From: Branchiostoma lanceolatum
Taxonomy: Eukaryota > Chordata > Leptocardii > Amphioxiformes > Branchiostomatidae
Assembly: GCF_035083965.1 (NCBI RefSeq)
Contig: NC_089729.1
Coordinates: forward strand, 11,953,464 to 12,017,463
Length of the DNA stretch: 64,000 bases
Direction of reading: 5' to 3'
The position numbers and the translations under genes were made by a program. The notes below the pieces were generated by a model, which saw only the letters and a program-made list of their open reading frames with translations, made no database searches and was not told where the DNA came from. The first letter of the stretch is position 1. Every line of letters starts with the position of its first letter. Positions 1-12,855 of the stretch are shown here, piece after piece.

Positions 1-3000
1 CCTAAAGATAATAGAATGTTTTATTGCAAGTTCATGCCCGTGGGACTACAAATACGTTGTAGAAATATAAGGAAAAACATACATGTGACAGTGAACTGTG
101 ACTGACTTTGTTGTAACAATAGACTACTAAATACGACTGTTTGCTATATCTAGACAAGCTGGGTTTGACTTCATGATATGCAACTCACGGACTTGAATAT
201 ACGCACAAGCCCTAACCGGTAGTGTCCGGGCACCGCGCGTCACGCCTAGGTGTCACAAGTACACACTGAACATCGCGAACATTCGTCCGGCGGGGTGAGT
301 AAACACAAGGGGGCGCGAGGCGGGTGAAACCTGCGCGGGCGACCTTCCAGAAACACGTCGGGTGTCACCCGAAACCGGTTTTAGGCAGGCCGGAGCTCGG
401 GACATTTCTGCCGCGCTTTGGCCGCTGATAGTGCTCGCCCGGCTGTTGCTCTCTTTCCAAATAAGTCCGCCCGCTGGAAGTGGACTCCGTCACCCCAGTC
501 CCAGAGGAGAGCCCTTCCGTTGTTTTCTCAGAAGATTTTGCACGTCAGAAGGACACAAGAAAGACGTTCCCTAAGGAGTTATCCGGCGGAAGACGTTCTG
601 ACGCAAGGTAAGGTGGCGACGTGCGGGCTGAAAGTCTCAAATGCTTTTAAATCTTGATGAAATTTTCTGTCAAAAGAGTGGATGCCGAGCTCGATCAGCC
701 TATATTAAACTGTGTAACATGTGTGCGGACAGCTGTCATTCTAAACTTCGCGTCGCAGTTGCGTTTCTTCTGCATAAAAAGGCCGTTTTTAAAAGAGACT
801 CGTATAACGGTTTGAGTTTTCCGTCAAAAACCGACATGCGATGGTTTGCCCAGATGTAGTTGTTTTCGTTTCCTATAGGAAAGATTTTCATTCCAAGAAT
901 ATCCACCGCGTAACATGAACCCAGGGTGGCAGATATGACGCGCTAGTTGTCCCGTACTATACGAGGACAGGTCCGATATGTTTTGAAAGATGACAGAAAA
1001 AGCACCTGTAACGTTAATGCTTTTTTACGCCGTTACTTGGGCCAGCATGGTATTATCATTCGCTATTATATAAAGGTATGCTGTCCACAAACACATTAAT
1101 ATTTTTGGACGATTATCTACAGTTATTTAAAGTATATTTGATGACCCCCTGTTCGTATGTTTTTTGTGATACTATTTTTTGTCCTATTCAAAACACTGAA
1201 TGGTAAATATTAAAAACTATTACTGCATCCTTAATCTGAGTTAAGTACTAAGTCCTGAAAGTAATGGAAAAAATGTATACATGCGATATATCGAGATGAC
1301 TAAACCAGACCTCAATCGAGGGCTATGTCCACGTACGCCACTTGTTTTTCATACGTGATTTTCCATGCGTGCATAATTTTTTTCTGTTGATACATCATAG
1401 AAAGTATACTTATACACGTTCCTAAAATAATATTTATAAACAGCAACATATTCTACGTGTACTCTCAAACGAAAAACCACACGTACAGTTAGTCCGTGTA
1501 CCCTTATCCCGCTATAGTACGGTTGGTCCCTTGATCTTTTGGTGCCATTAATAACCCGTGTGGATAGAGTACAGACCGAAATAGCCGCCGCGCCGACCCC
1601 TGACATTGCGATGCTTTAGGGGTGGGCTTCTGCAAAATTCCTAGCTCATCACTTAGGAGCGATTGCAAATCAGAATGCCAACTACATGTGTGAACGTTCC
1701 AGTCAAACGTGAAAGTGATGTCAGTCGGATTTAATTTTTTTGTTTCTTACTACATGTTTTTCTAACGTTTTACTTTTGTTTGTTTGTTGTTGTTTTTCCT
1801 GGAAAATATCACCATGGTAACGGTTGTAAGATGAGACCAAAAATTAATCAATAGAAAATCATAGAGACAATCGAGACCTATGAATCAAATCGAAAATTTA
1901 CCCCCCACCCCATTATGTAGGAATTCTACAGCGATCTACGGGTTAATGACCTTGAAAAGTGACGCTCCAAGAGCCCAAGATGGCCGCCATTACGACATGT
2001 TAGCATGTGTAGTTCTGTCGCTTTATGATCATGATATTTCAGAAAATGGGCTTCAATTAATCAACTCCTTTGTTTTCTTATTGTTTTCGCAAAAAGATTA
2101 TTCAAACACACGACGTTCAATTAACAATAATGTAAACTAGTTCACTACATGTGAGTCACAATACAGATTAACGTTATAGAACGGTAAAGATAACCTGAAA
2201 AAAAGCAAAGTCACAGCGGATGTTTTGTAACTTAAACGTGTTGCCATATACTCCCACAGTTCGGTCGCATGAAAGGCTGCCTTGATAGGAAGTTTGAGTT
2301 GTGGTTGGCACTCGGCCTGACAGCATTTTCAATAAGGCCTGGAGTCGCGATGTTTTCGGAGTTGCTAGAGTTGTTATGGCTGCCTCAACCGGCTCAAGCC
2401 AGAAATTGATGAGACAGTCAGGCGTGCGAATACTTTACTTGTCTTTAATTCAAATCTACTAAGAACTAGCCAAAGGAGTTCACTATAGTTTGTAAAACAT
2501 CAACGACTTCCTTGAAGTCTCAGTAACCCGTGTGTACGAATGACAAAGAATTAGACGCTAAGAGGGGGGGGGGGGGCAGGAAGAGTTGAGACCAGTGACC
2601 TTCCGACTTTTTCTGTTCGTATCAATCTGACGGTAACAAATCGACTCTAGAGATATTCTGACGGCATTCCCTGACTGCATTGCATCGGTAGCAACCTTTT
2701 TTAAGATCAAACAGGGTTTTTCAGTTATTCAAATTGTCAGAGATTGCCTCATATCATGGTGAAGTGCAAATGAGTTTATGTGCCTAGTAAACAGGGAGGT
2801 GGGATGTCCAATGTACCGTGTACCAAAAACGTAGCGTTAACTTCGCCATGTTCAACATATAGCAGGGAAAACAAGGGGTTCTGTTGCGGGTGGTTTGGTT
2901 CGGACAAACATTTCACGTGGCTGCGAGGAGACTTTAAATTTAGATACGTTGTTTGCGAAGGGTGTTGACATTCCAGCGCCATAGTGCACAGGGAAACTCG

Positions 3001-4619
3001 TGGAACACTTGTACCCTCTTCCCACTCAAGCGGCGACCGTTGACCGACCAAAAGTCTTTGAAGGTCGTTCAAACAAATTTCATTGATAAACTAGCGTGTA
3101 CAAAAAATGAAAACACCGCATTCCTACCCTTTCGTGAGTCAAACGTATCTTCTGTTTCATAATTGAATTGTTCGTGTTCTTTTCAACCGACGATCTAACA
3201 ATTTGACCGTGAGCACACGGATTTCCAAAGACAACCAAACCATCCATTTATCTTTCAAGGAAGGAAGGAAAAAATAAAAACGTCTATAAGCATTCTCTAG
3301 AGGGCACCGCACTTCTACCTTCTTTAGTAGTTTTCTTTTTGAAAGATTTCTCAATTCTTTTGGGTCAGCTACTTCCTGTTTTCCTGTCTGAAGGATGTTT
3401 CATGTTTGCTTCAACTGAAGATCTTAACCATAAGCCTAATATCTTATATGGCTTTTTTTTCAAAGGGTGCAAGCCTTCTTTAAGGGCGCTGAACTCTAAT
3501 TACTATTCTGTTGGATTCAGAATGTTCAAAACGTTAGAGGAGGGAGAACTGTCCGGCGGTACTCTCATGTCGAGCTAGATCCTAGTGTTGTTTGTCCCGT
3601 CAGCTGGTTACACCCCCTTTCCACAAAGGCGGCGACTGCACTGAGACCGCTGAGCGACCAAAGACTCGACGGATAGCTCAACGAATTTCATAGATAAAGA
3701 ACGAATTTTTCTTATTTTGCTGTCATTATAAATCGTATTTTTATATTATGCACGGTCGCTGCACGGTCGCTCATCGTCTGGTGAAAATAGTGCCTTAGCA
3801 AGTTAAGCGCCTAGTAGGGGGAAATATTGAGGTCAGAGACATTTATTTCAGCTTTATTACATCAAGGTGTAAACGGACAGACATTGTGTTAGTATGCATT
3901 AAAAACGGTGATGAATGATTTCAACAGGAGTGTAAGAATGAACCGTTGCCAAGACTGAAAAGCCAATTAAAAACAACTGATTTACGAGTGTTTTATTGTA
4001 ATTTAATTTGGACGACATATTCAACTCACTGACCTAAAATGCCAGGCTATCTTCTTGAATCTGACTGTTTTGCCTTTGGGCGCGAGACCCAAGACGCATA
4101 TTTTGGATCAGAGCATTTCATTTAATATCCACAGAAACAACAATGGTATTTGAGACGTCGCTATCCAAACATTGTTTCATTCCATCCCTATATTTTGTTT
4201 TTCTCTTCCCAGGCAGCATTTCGTCTTCATGCGTAGTTTTCCATTTGTAGCTGCCAAAGTGATCAGAATATTTTTGTATTTGATTTTATCCCGATGTGCC
4301 GATGAATAAATCACAAAGCGGTCAGGCACAAATGAGAATATGACAACAGATAATGATGATGACCACGGAGAAGATTATGCCTGAAATAGTCTCTGATTAC
4401 AGACGAGATATGATTCATCGTTTACCTTCTCAAGCGTTCCTCTCGAACCTTGTAAAGTAAAAGGAGACAAAAAGGAGACTATTCTGAGGTTATACAGCTG
4501 CTGACTTTTGCACGCCGAGTCCAGTAAGAAAAAGTCCGGCCATCTTGACGGACATTCTGTCAGTCACATGGTTTTATGGTCACATTAGCAATATGAGAGA
4601 AATCGAGGATAGACGAAAA
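1..4619. other. Gene-poor region with a GC-rich island
   Basis: I find no convincing coding exon here. A GC-rich, CpG-rich stretch at about 190-640 ends near a good splice donor (AAG|GTAAGG, GT at 608). It could be an untranslated first exon on the + strand, but no ATG-initiated reading frame supports it and no partner exon is visible. The rest is AT-rich, with a poly-G run near 2562-2577 and partial copies of a dispersed repeat near 3020-3110 and 3640-3790. Confidence 0.5.
3640..3790 (+). repeat. Dispersed non-autonomous repeat, copy 1
   Basis: The copy carries the family's core words, CTCAACGAATTTCAT followed by a GATAAAGAACGAA-like word, then a T-rich stretch and a terminal segment rich in GGTCGCTGCACGG. 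The same order of words recurs in either orientation near 7930, 22905, 24175, 32630 and 35915. Ends rich in CGGTCGC and short internal sequence suggest a MITE. No coding capacity. Confidence 0.6.
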
Positions 4620-6240
4620 TTACAATCGGTTCACAGCACGTAACAGTTGTTATTGTTCATTCCTTATTGCTTGCGAGAATTGATTGCTCATTATTTGGTG
4701 ATCACGCACGCATGTTTGAAAAACCTTTGACAAGGCACATAAAGGCTTTTGTGGAAAGAAGAGAGACTATGGATAAACCTGTCAGAAACCCACAGAGATA
4801 TGTTCAATAACGTCTAGTTTCTAGGGAATCCATGCGTAATGCAAATGTGATCGTTACATGTGAAAGATGTAAGTGTGATTGAGCGTAATGGGTGGTCACA
4901 TAGGAATATAAGAAGCCTTTGAAGCCTTTGGACAGACACATGAAAGTAGGTCTGACTTGTGTAAAGAGGAATGTTCGCTCAAATGATGCCCATGTCTAGA
5001 ACACTTAATACTAATACTTGATTGCGAAGAATTGGCGGTCATGTGAGAATATAAGAAAATCAGCTTTGAAAAGACATGTGATATTGGGGTTAATATCTTC
5101 TAAAAACGAATGGAAAGAAGTCGTCTATGATTCCCGCAATGTGTTCAATTATTGCTCTCTGATGTTCCCGTGATGTTTATATGTGAAAGGTTTAGACCAA
5201 ATTACGTGAAATTGGTGATCACATAGGAATGAAAAAAGGCCTCTGTAAAGAAACATAATAGAATATTTGATTTGATTGTTTAAAAAATCACGAATGACTA
5301 GAAACTCCTTTCTCACATTATGTTCAGTAATTACTTTGAAATGTTCAATTGGTGCTTATGTATCAAAGACGAGGATGAAATTGGGTGAAATAGGTGGTCA
5401 CATAGGAATATACAAATGCTTTTGAAATGGCACATGACATGATTTGTCTTTTAAAAGATCGAATGGAGGTAAATTCTTTACGATTTCCATAGTATGCTCA
5501 GATATCACTTTCATAATGTTCAATTGATGTTTGTTTGTTTGTTCATGGAGACATACACTTTATTGTGAGCAATCGGTGATCACATAGCAATTTAAGAAAG
5601 GCCTTTGAATATGAGGAAAGCTTTTTAAAAGGTCTTTAGAAAAAGCGACTAGATAAAAGGTCTATAAGATTGACACAGTGGACTTACTATGTTCAGTGAT
5701 TACGTTCAAACCTCTATTGATTCTTGTATGTGAAGGATTTAAACGTGATTACAAGCAATTGATGGTCACAAAATAAAAGAAAAGCTTTCTGAAAGGCACG
5801 TAATAGGATTGGATTTTAAAAACAACGAACTGATGAGAACTCTGATTTCCATATTGTCTTCAGTAATTGAGTGCATGATCAAGTTATTTTAATATATAAA
5901 AGATTTACACGTCATTGCGACTAATTGGTGGTCACGTAGAAATAAAAATCATTTCAAAAGACTCACATGAAACTGATTTTCCTTCTGTACAAATTGACAA
6001 GATTAGCCCTTTAAGATTCCCACGGTCTGCTCAGTAATTACTCTCAGATGTTTAAACGTGAAAGACGTCCATGTAATTGCGCATGATTAGTGTTCACATG
6101 GGAAGATAAGAAAAGCCTCTGAACAGACACACGAAAAGGATTTGACTTCTGTAAAAATGAATGGATAGAAGTCTTTAAAATCACCACACGACGTTCAATA
6201 ATTGCCCTGATGTAGAGTATGAAGTTGTGAGTAAAAGTAA
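4620..6240 (+). repeat. Diverged tandem satellite, period about 175 bp, about 9 units
   Basis: Each unit has the same order of words: TGTGAAAGATTTA-like, a GTGATTA-like word, GGTGGTCACATAGGAAT, AAGAAAGGCCTTTGAA, a CACATGA-like word, AACGAATGGA, TTCCCACA, GTTCAGTAATTACT and ATGTTCAATTGATG. The GGTGGTCA word falls near 4697, 4891, 5034, 5214, 5393, 5575, 5761, 5927 and 6089, giving spacings of 194, 143, 180, 179, 182, 186, 166 and 162 bp. Units are strongly diverged, so the array is old. No open frame is shared between units. Confidence 0.8.
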
Positions 6241-6419
6241 ACGTCAGAGAGCTACGGAACAAAAACCTTTAAAGTATAACTAACCATCGACCATCTTAAG
6301 ACTACGACCACAGTGCCTAGATCTGATTTTTCATCTCAACCCCGTTCTCATATGCGTCTGGAGCTGGTGTATCTATCAAACACATCTATCAGTACTTAAA
6401 AGGTAAAGGTCCCTAGCTT

Positions 6420-6715
6420 AGCATTCTTGAGGCCGCGGGGATGGTAGGTTGTTTCTTACTCCAGGATCTTGAGGACCCTTCTTGAGCACTGTATTGGAAG
6501 GTTGGGCTAGTGTATCCCGTCTACTTTTACCACGAGCATCATTTACCTCCCGGCCCAAAGATGCCCATTTAAACATGGGGTGGAGTGAGGAAAGTCGTGT
6601 TAAGTGCCTTTCCCAATGACTAACGTCGCTCGATCCCGTGTCCGCTATTCTGACCTCCAGGCCATCGATGCCAGTCAGCACGCTCAATAGCCTGACAGTC
6701 TCATGTTACTGATTC
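6420..6715 (-). repeat. SINE-like element
   Basis: Read on the minus strand the segment contains ATTGGGAAAGGCACTTAA, the same central word found in the SINE copies near 29,150 (minus) and 42,345 (plus). The tRNA-like head is poor here, with only a weak ACGGGATCGAGCG box-B-like word. The open frame over it is incidental. Confidence 0.5.
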
Positions 6716-9441
6716 AAAGATCAGATTACACTAAGGGCCATCCGACAGCGAATACGTTGCCTCCATTGAGATGTAACGTTATGTTTTAAATTGTTTTGAA
6801 AAGTAAGTACGCCAAGGCCCTATACATATGGCAAATGTCATTTTCGATTGGATGTGGTTTTCGAATGACTCTCCAGTTATCTCCAGGATGTCGAATGACG
6901 TCACTGTGACGTACTTCCGCTCACTTCATGGGCACATAAAGAATCACAGTGTATTTCCTTTATCAAAGGAAGAAAATTCTAAATGTTGAATTACTTGCGT
7001 GTAGATCAAGCTAAAACTCCTGCCATCATTTTTGTGCCTTTCAAAACCTCTCCCTAACATCATATTTCTATAAAGGAGTACCAGGTATGGGGACAGTGTG
7101 AGAATGTTTAGCAGAGCGATCGGTACGGCTCTCAATATGGTGTCGATAGATATTTCAATGCTTTCCATTCACAGTTTCTGTGACGTCATTTTTCCCTATA
7201 TAGACCCCTCCTCATACTTCCTGGTCCGCCCCTATTGCGTCATACCTATAGCTGACGTAGAGACGTCCTTAAACCATGATTACCGTGACGTTTGCTGTTA
7301 GAAATATGTTTGTCTTGCGTGCTTCAGAATCCAAAAAAAGCAACATAATTCTATGTCCATCCATCTATTTCGACATTTGTGTTTTCTAAAGGCACGAGAC
7401 GTCATTTCAAACACACATAAAACTGCGATAACAGACATATAGATGCCATGTGTCTATACTTTGGCGTCTGTACGCTGGCGTATGCCTCCTTAATCAGATC
7501 TAATAGTGTTGTTGGCGAATTTTTGTCGCTGACCCGTACTTGGCCCGCAGCTATCTCTTCAAGGTTGACAGACACACTGTCACCACACACACCTACGTAC
7601 GTGCCGGTTCACAAGTGTGCCTAAATTCAAGTGCGTATGCGTTGCGTATCAACATTGTGTTGCTTTCGGTAAAGTTTGCGAGTAACAAGTTGTTTTCTAC
7701 TATGACTCACCGTTGAGCAGCCTGGTGATCGAACCGAAAAACGATTTATTTGGCCGCAGCCTTTACCTGATAAATGTCTATACGCAACTCATGCGGACTT
7801 GAATATACGGACACGCGTGAATGGGCCCTACGTACGGGAACAGAGACGTCCATGGCATGTTGACGTCAGTATCCTGACATGGTTTGTCTTCTTAATCAGA
7901 GAAAAAGACTCGTTTTGGCAAGAGTCAGTCCCTAAGCCCTCATTACACTAGACGGCGATCTCGCTGCGACATGAATTCAATTTGTGAAACCCTTGACTTC
8001 ATAATGGGAACATCGTGCAAAATGTGAAATCTTACAGAAAAGATAACAAAACACACGAACCGTAAAAAGATTCATTTTGTCATCTGTGAGCGATCTGCCA
8101 AATTTTATGTCGCAGCGCGGTCGCAGCGCGGTCGCCGCCCTAGCGGAATGGGCGTGTTACACATTCCTGGCCCGCAGGTTTGACTTCAAGGTTCCCACAG
8201 CATAGCGCACGTCACGTCCGATCGAACTGCAGACGACAAACACGCCACATCTTGTGCGCACGTTACTGTCGTAGCCTCCACACCGGGCTTCTGTGTCAGG
8301 GTGTTTGATTCTATGTTTATGAATGTGTGTTTTTTCCTGACACAATTGTAACAATCTTTGTCAGCTTTAAATCACGGAAGATGAATTACAGGTTACCATC
8401 GCTCATCATATAAAAATCACGAACCTTCAAAATGTTATAGTACAATACTTGACGGTTTGAAAGACTCCAATGAAACAGGATAAAGCACTTTATGTGATCA
8501 TGCTAACTTCCTTGTTGTCCGTTTACTTAATGTTTTCTGATTGCCGCGTACCATGTCCTTCGGTCAGCAAATGTTGTAGAAGGCTGGAGCCAACAGGATT
8601 CAATATAGTCATAAGAAAACTGCTGTATGTCATCAGTAATCTCCAAACAGATATATCGGTGGCAATGGCAGTATCCAAAGGGCAAAAGCAGTATCATGGG
8701 CTTTGGCTTGGAGAGTATGCCATCAGCAGCGTAAAGAGCCAATATCAAATCGCCCGCAGTGAAGCCTGGAATGGAGGCTATCTCCGTCAGTGGGTGATAT
8801 ATTTCCTGGTTGCCTCTGACGTACGTCGTGACCCACACAGCGGAAAACCCGCGCACTGGAATGTGCCCGGTTCACAAGTGCAGCCCGCTACATTTCGCTG
8901 TAGGGGTGTTCACGATTGCAACAACAGCAAATACCAACCACATTTAAAACACCGCTAAACAAAAAAAAAACTCCGCCTCGTTTTATCTCACAGACTATAA
9001 TCCTTTATAATTGACTATCTTAACATACTGTTTTCTTGACGATTTGAAGTAACAGTAATAAATTTCATACAACTGCCCCTCCCTTTTAATAATGAAACAT
9101 CCCAATTACAAGCAACACACAAGAGTCAGGGTGAAGTTATGTATGGGGGTGTCTTAAGAGTTGTTTTTGCACCACATGCCTTATAAGGACTACTTCTGCG
9201 GTCGTCTGGTGGTTTGGGCGTACGCCTCGGCAGTGATAACCGTTGAAAATAACCTTTGACGTTATTTCCCCCTTAGATATTTCCTTACCATATATTGTAC
9301 AGTTCCTCCCGTAGTTGTGCATGTCCGTGTGCCGAGCTGTCGGCTAACCGTCTTGCTTTGCACTAGGCTGAGGAGTTGCTGTGCACGTACGTCTGACCAT
9401 TACTTTGTATCCAGTGTGTGTGAATCAACCAACCCGTTACA
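6716..9441. other. Intergenic region, no supported gene
   Basis: Apart from one dispersed repeat (7930-8155) I see no structure that I can name. An open frame on both strands at 8470-8958 is discussed under rejected items: it has a hydrophobic start on the + strand but no splice or family support. Confidence 0.4.
7930..8155 (-). repeat. Dispersed non-autonomous repeat, copy 2
   Basis: Flanked by GGCGATCTCGCTGCGAC on the left and by two direct GTCGCAGCGCG words on the right, so the ends are roughly inverted repeats. The interior has the same word order as the copies at 3640 and 35915, read in the opposite direction (AAAAGATTCATTTTGTCATC). Confidence 0.6.
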
Positions 9442-11722
9442 ATGGACTATGCGCTCGGTAAGCATGCCACACACACAACTACTTTTCATCTTTCTTTTTT
9501 ATTTGGTTACAATCCCAGCAACTATTTTTATTTGCTTATTGATGTATTGTTTTGAATGTTTTAATGTCATTGTCATAAGGGTGTGAACAGCAATTTATTT
9601 TGTGTGGTTAGGAAATACTGCAGTTTTGCTCTTGTGTGATTATTGACATTTGTATTGCTTTCCCGTAAGTAGATGAACAAACATGATAATGCTTTTCATG
9701 AACGGCCAGGTTGCGAAGTAACGTGCTGAATGATAATGTTGTGATTTGGCACATTGTGATACGTTTTCAAGAAAATTCAAGTTTGCTGATTGATTGTGAC
9801 GTAGTTCCCCATACGTATGACTAGAAGAATACATAGCTTGTGAAAGGCATGTAATATGTCGTTTGTTGAATAGTGTTGAATAGGTAGAATAGTGACTCGT
9901 CATTTACTATGGTGTAACATAGTGTAGGAGTGGTGTTTGTATGTTATGTTTATGTCAACAATGATACAACTCTTTTGCTTACTTTTTAACTGTTTTTGAA
10001 TACAGTTTTGCTTTAAAAACTTTTTTTAAACGACCAGATGTTTTTATCCACAAGTTTCCCGTACAATGTCTATGACGCGACCATTTTCTTTCTTTCGGGT
10101 TTTGTTTTCCAACTCAGTTATGTAGTTAAGCTATATTTCTCTAGCTTACGAATGTCTTCAGAAATTCGCACGGTTGATGAACGATCGCCAGGGAGTGTTG
10201 TTTAGACACACACGCCCGCGGGTTTTGAGAAACGTTGCGAGGTGAGGAAGGGTTATCCGGTCGGCTGCACGATGCTTGTGTGAGCCATAAAGAATACAAG
10301 ACTTAAGTGAACGGCACCGGAAACGAGAGAGCCATGTTTACTTGAGATGAGATGCACGCAGACTTGCCAAAGGCTAAGGGGCGATTCAAGATGGATTGTA
10401 AGGTGGAGGGAAGGGGGTAGAAAACAAATACTTACACAAGGAAGGAAGAAGATATACGCAATTATATGACGTCATATCTTAATCTAGATGACAAGTGGCG
10501 AAGGAATGCATTTGTGGGCGTTGCTGTCAAATTTCTTTAGATAAGAATTTCATCACAAGATGATTTATTTTGAAACCCTTGGCTTATGATTCAAAGACTT
10601 ATGAAAACAAGCAACGATCTGGTACTCTCATTAACTCCTACGTCACAAACTCGTAATTTCAATTACCTACTAAGTATGAGCAAGCTGGAAGTCATATGTA
10701 GCGTCACCTAGCACCCCATAGTTATACTGCAGTGAGTGTAACTGAGACACAATGTGACATGGAGATAGCATGGTGGTGTCTGATTCTCTCGCTGGGCGGT
10801 CGTCACATGAACTCAAGGACAATATGCTTACTTTGTTTTGTTCATATCCTCCTTTTATTCCACCCAAAGCAGGTCCATGGTCCGTATGGTCATCAAAGAC
10901 AGACTACATTTTACAAAATCTAGCTTTGTGCCCTACACCCACCCCACACAAAGAACAGGTGCAATGGCCGACAAATACTACGTGGCAGTGTCCTGGTTAA
11001 TACATTCAACTCTCCGATCGTCACATAAAAACAGTTTACTTACTCTTTCTTTGTGCTCTTTACCTTGTCTCTTTAACTTAGGACCCCTCCCCCAAACAGG
11101 TGCGATGGCCCACAAAGACTACATGACAATGTACTGGTTAATATGCAGTCATCTAACTCTCAGATCGTTACATAAACTTGAGAACAGAAAATAAAACTTA
11201 CTCCTTCTTTGTACTACCACCTCCCTTTGCCCCCCTCCCCACTACTCCAAACAGGTGCGATGGCCCACAAAGACTACGTGACAATGTACTGGTTAGAGCA
11301 TTCAACTCTCAGATAATCAAATAACCTTGAGAACATTAAAAACAGTTTACTTACTCTTTCGTTGTACCCCCTCCCTTTACCCCCTCCCTTTTGACCCCCT
11401 CCCCCAAACAGGTGCCATGGCCCACAAAGACTACGTGGCGATGTACGAGTTTATGTACAGCCTTCTGACAGAGAAGATGGAGAAGACGTACAAGGAAGTG
11501 CAGGACGGGACGTACACGGAAGCGGGGATCCTGCTGGGGACCGACATGGGGAGGGTGCTGTACTACCTCCCCGACTGCGTCCGGGACGACGTGCGGCGGA
11601 CCATCAACGACAAGCATTTTCGCACGAGGTACTACCAGCACAAGACCAACAGGCCCATGCTGGAGTACCTCGAAGGCGTCGAGCGAGGAATTGAGACAGT
11701 CTTGGCGTCTGCAGTAGGCTAA
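9442..11722 (+). CDS. Probable two-exon gene, 108-residue protein of unknown function
   Basis: Exon 1 coding part is 9442-9457 (MDYAL plus one base) ending at the donor G|GTAAGC. Exon 2 is 11412-11722 after CCCAAACAG. The junction codon is G|GT, giving MDYALGAMAHKDY and an unbroken frame of 109 codons including the stop. The protein is soluble, charged and probably mostly helical (for example TEKMEKTYKEVQDG and CVRDDVRRTINDKHF), with no signal peptide or membrane segment. Codon use in exon 2 is GC-rich and clearly coding. The 3' untranslated region of about 700 bases ends at an AATAAA. I do not recognise the family. Exon 2 is firm; exon 1 is inferred from frame and splice sites only. If exon 1 is wrong, the ATG at 11417 gives a 101-residue protein. 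Confidence 0.6.
10860..11430 (+). repeat. Tandem copies of an intron end plus exon start
   Basis: The block C-rich tract, AAACAG|GTGCGATGGCC, CACAAAGACTAC, TGTACTGGTTA, CTCTCAGATCGT, CAGTTTACTTACTC is repeated. Acceptor AGs lie at 10957-10958, 11098-11099, 11253-11254 and 11410-11411, spaced 141, 155 and 157 bp; a more diverged copy precedes them near 10,780-10,880. Only the last copy continues into a long open exon. The earlier ones stop soon after the acceptor. Confidence 0.8.
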
Positions 11723-12435
11723 CGAAACAAACGAAAACTTGACAGAGAGGCAGACGGAGAAACGAACAGAATAGAAACGATAGATAGACTGGGTCGAACA
11801 TCAAGGCCTCTTACTCATTTAGCCCCGTTAATAGCGTTCAAATCATGTAATTCAAGGTTTTGAAAGAAAGCTGTCTGCTTAGAACAGTGCTAGAATCGTG
11901 AATTTTCCAACAATATTGTGGGAAGTGTGAGATTGGCCAGGTCAGCTAAGAGCGAACGCGAAGAACACACCCAAGCAGTTCCAACTATGATGTAAATTTA
12001 CCATAGGTTAGCTGCATTTCTCACCGATATAGATGGCAGCACTCGCATTATTTGTGCGAATTTTTTTTGTTTGAAGCCACGCCTGCTCTTAAGAGGAATA
12101 TCTATTTGATTTTTTTTGTACTGCATGACATTTGAGAACAAATTTTATTTTTTGTCGGCCGTTACTGTCCGTTTGGTCCTCAAATAGTAATCATAAAATT
12201 CTTGTAGTTAATGATAATACTAGCAGATTGGAGAAGGTTTAAGTTTGGTATTTTAGTTGAACCAACACTGCCCCCTAGCGGTGCAACGCTGCAAGGCAGA
12301 TTTTATACTTTAGCTAATAGTGAGGATTTGTTGCGTATTTATTCGTGTGGAAGCATCCACCGAAACTATATGAAAGCATAATATCTGTATGTATTATATT
12401 GAATTTTATGACTTAGTATAGGATGTGACGTTGAT

Positions 12436-12441
12436 AATAAA
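12436..12441 (+). terminator. Poly(A) signal AATAAA of the 11.4 kb gene
   Basis: A canonical AATAAA is followed within 10-25 bases by a T/GT-rich stretch (TTTGCTTTTTGTTTTTGTGTG). It is the first strong signal after the stop at 11,722. Confidence 0.55.
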
Positions 12442-12564
12442 CTTTGCTTTTTGTTTTTGTGTGAAACATTCTGTCTTTTAACTGTCTAGAAATAAATTGT
12501 ATGCATCGATATAGATATATCGGTCGATAAATTGACATAAGATACCATCATGATCAACCTTGGA

Positions 12565-12855
12565 CACTTACAGTAATGGCTGGTTCTACTTCACACTGCA
12601 GCAAGGTGTCGCTGCTGCGGCCCCATGCGTGGCTGAGTTTATATACCCCCGTCATTGCGGGGCCAAGGTGATAGACAGAAGATCTAGGACAACAGATTCA
12701 CTCGTTGGATTAAACTAAAGAGACTGTATGGATTTAAAAAACTTTAGTCATGAAGCGTGATGAGGGGGGGTATAAGCCGATACCGAATTCTTCAAACTGC
12801 AGCAGCGACACCTACCTGCAGTGCGAGTTAGAACCAGTCATCATTGCATTATAGT
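12565..12855. repeat. Fold-back element with about 45-base inverted ends
   Basis: The left end (12,572-12,620: TAATGGCTGGTTCTACTTC, then CACTGCAGCAAGGTGTCGC) is an imperfect inverted repeat of the right end (12,797-12,852: GCAGCAGCGACACCTACC, then AGTTAGAACCAGTCATCATTG). The interior is about 180 bases and non-coding. The right flank has GTCGAAACGTCGACTGG, a word also seen in retroelement tails such as the one near 63,890. Confidence 0.6.

Noticed and set aside
362..657. Overlapping 70- and 79-residue open frames in the GC-rich start
   Set aside because: Neither begins with ATG; openness follows from GC content. An untranslated exon is possible but unproven.
2776..3072. 98-residue minus-strand open frame
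   Set aside because: It overlaps a partial dispersed repeat and has no coding signature.
4620..6240. CRISPR-like array
   Set aside because: Units are long, diverged throughout and not split into identical repeats and unique spacers; the genome is eukaryotic.
8470..8958. 162-residue open frame on + (hydrophobic start) and 109-residue open frame on -
   Set aside because: Both strands are open over the same DNA, neither shows a recognised motif, and no matching splice sites or neighbouring exons were found. It may be a decayed exon, but I cannot support it.
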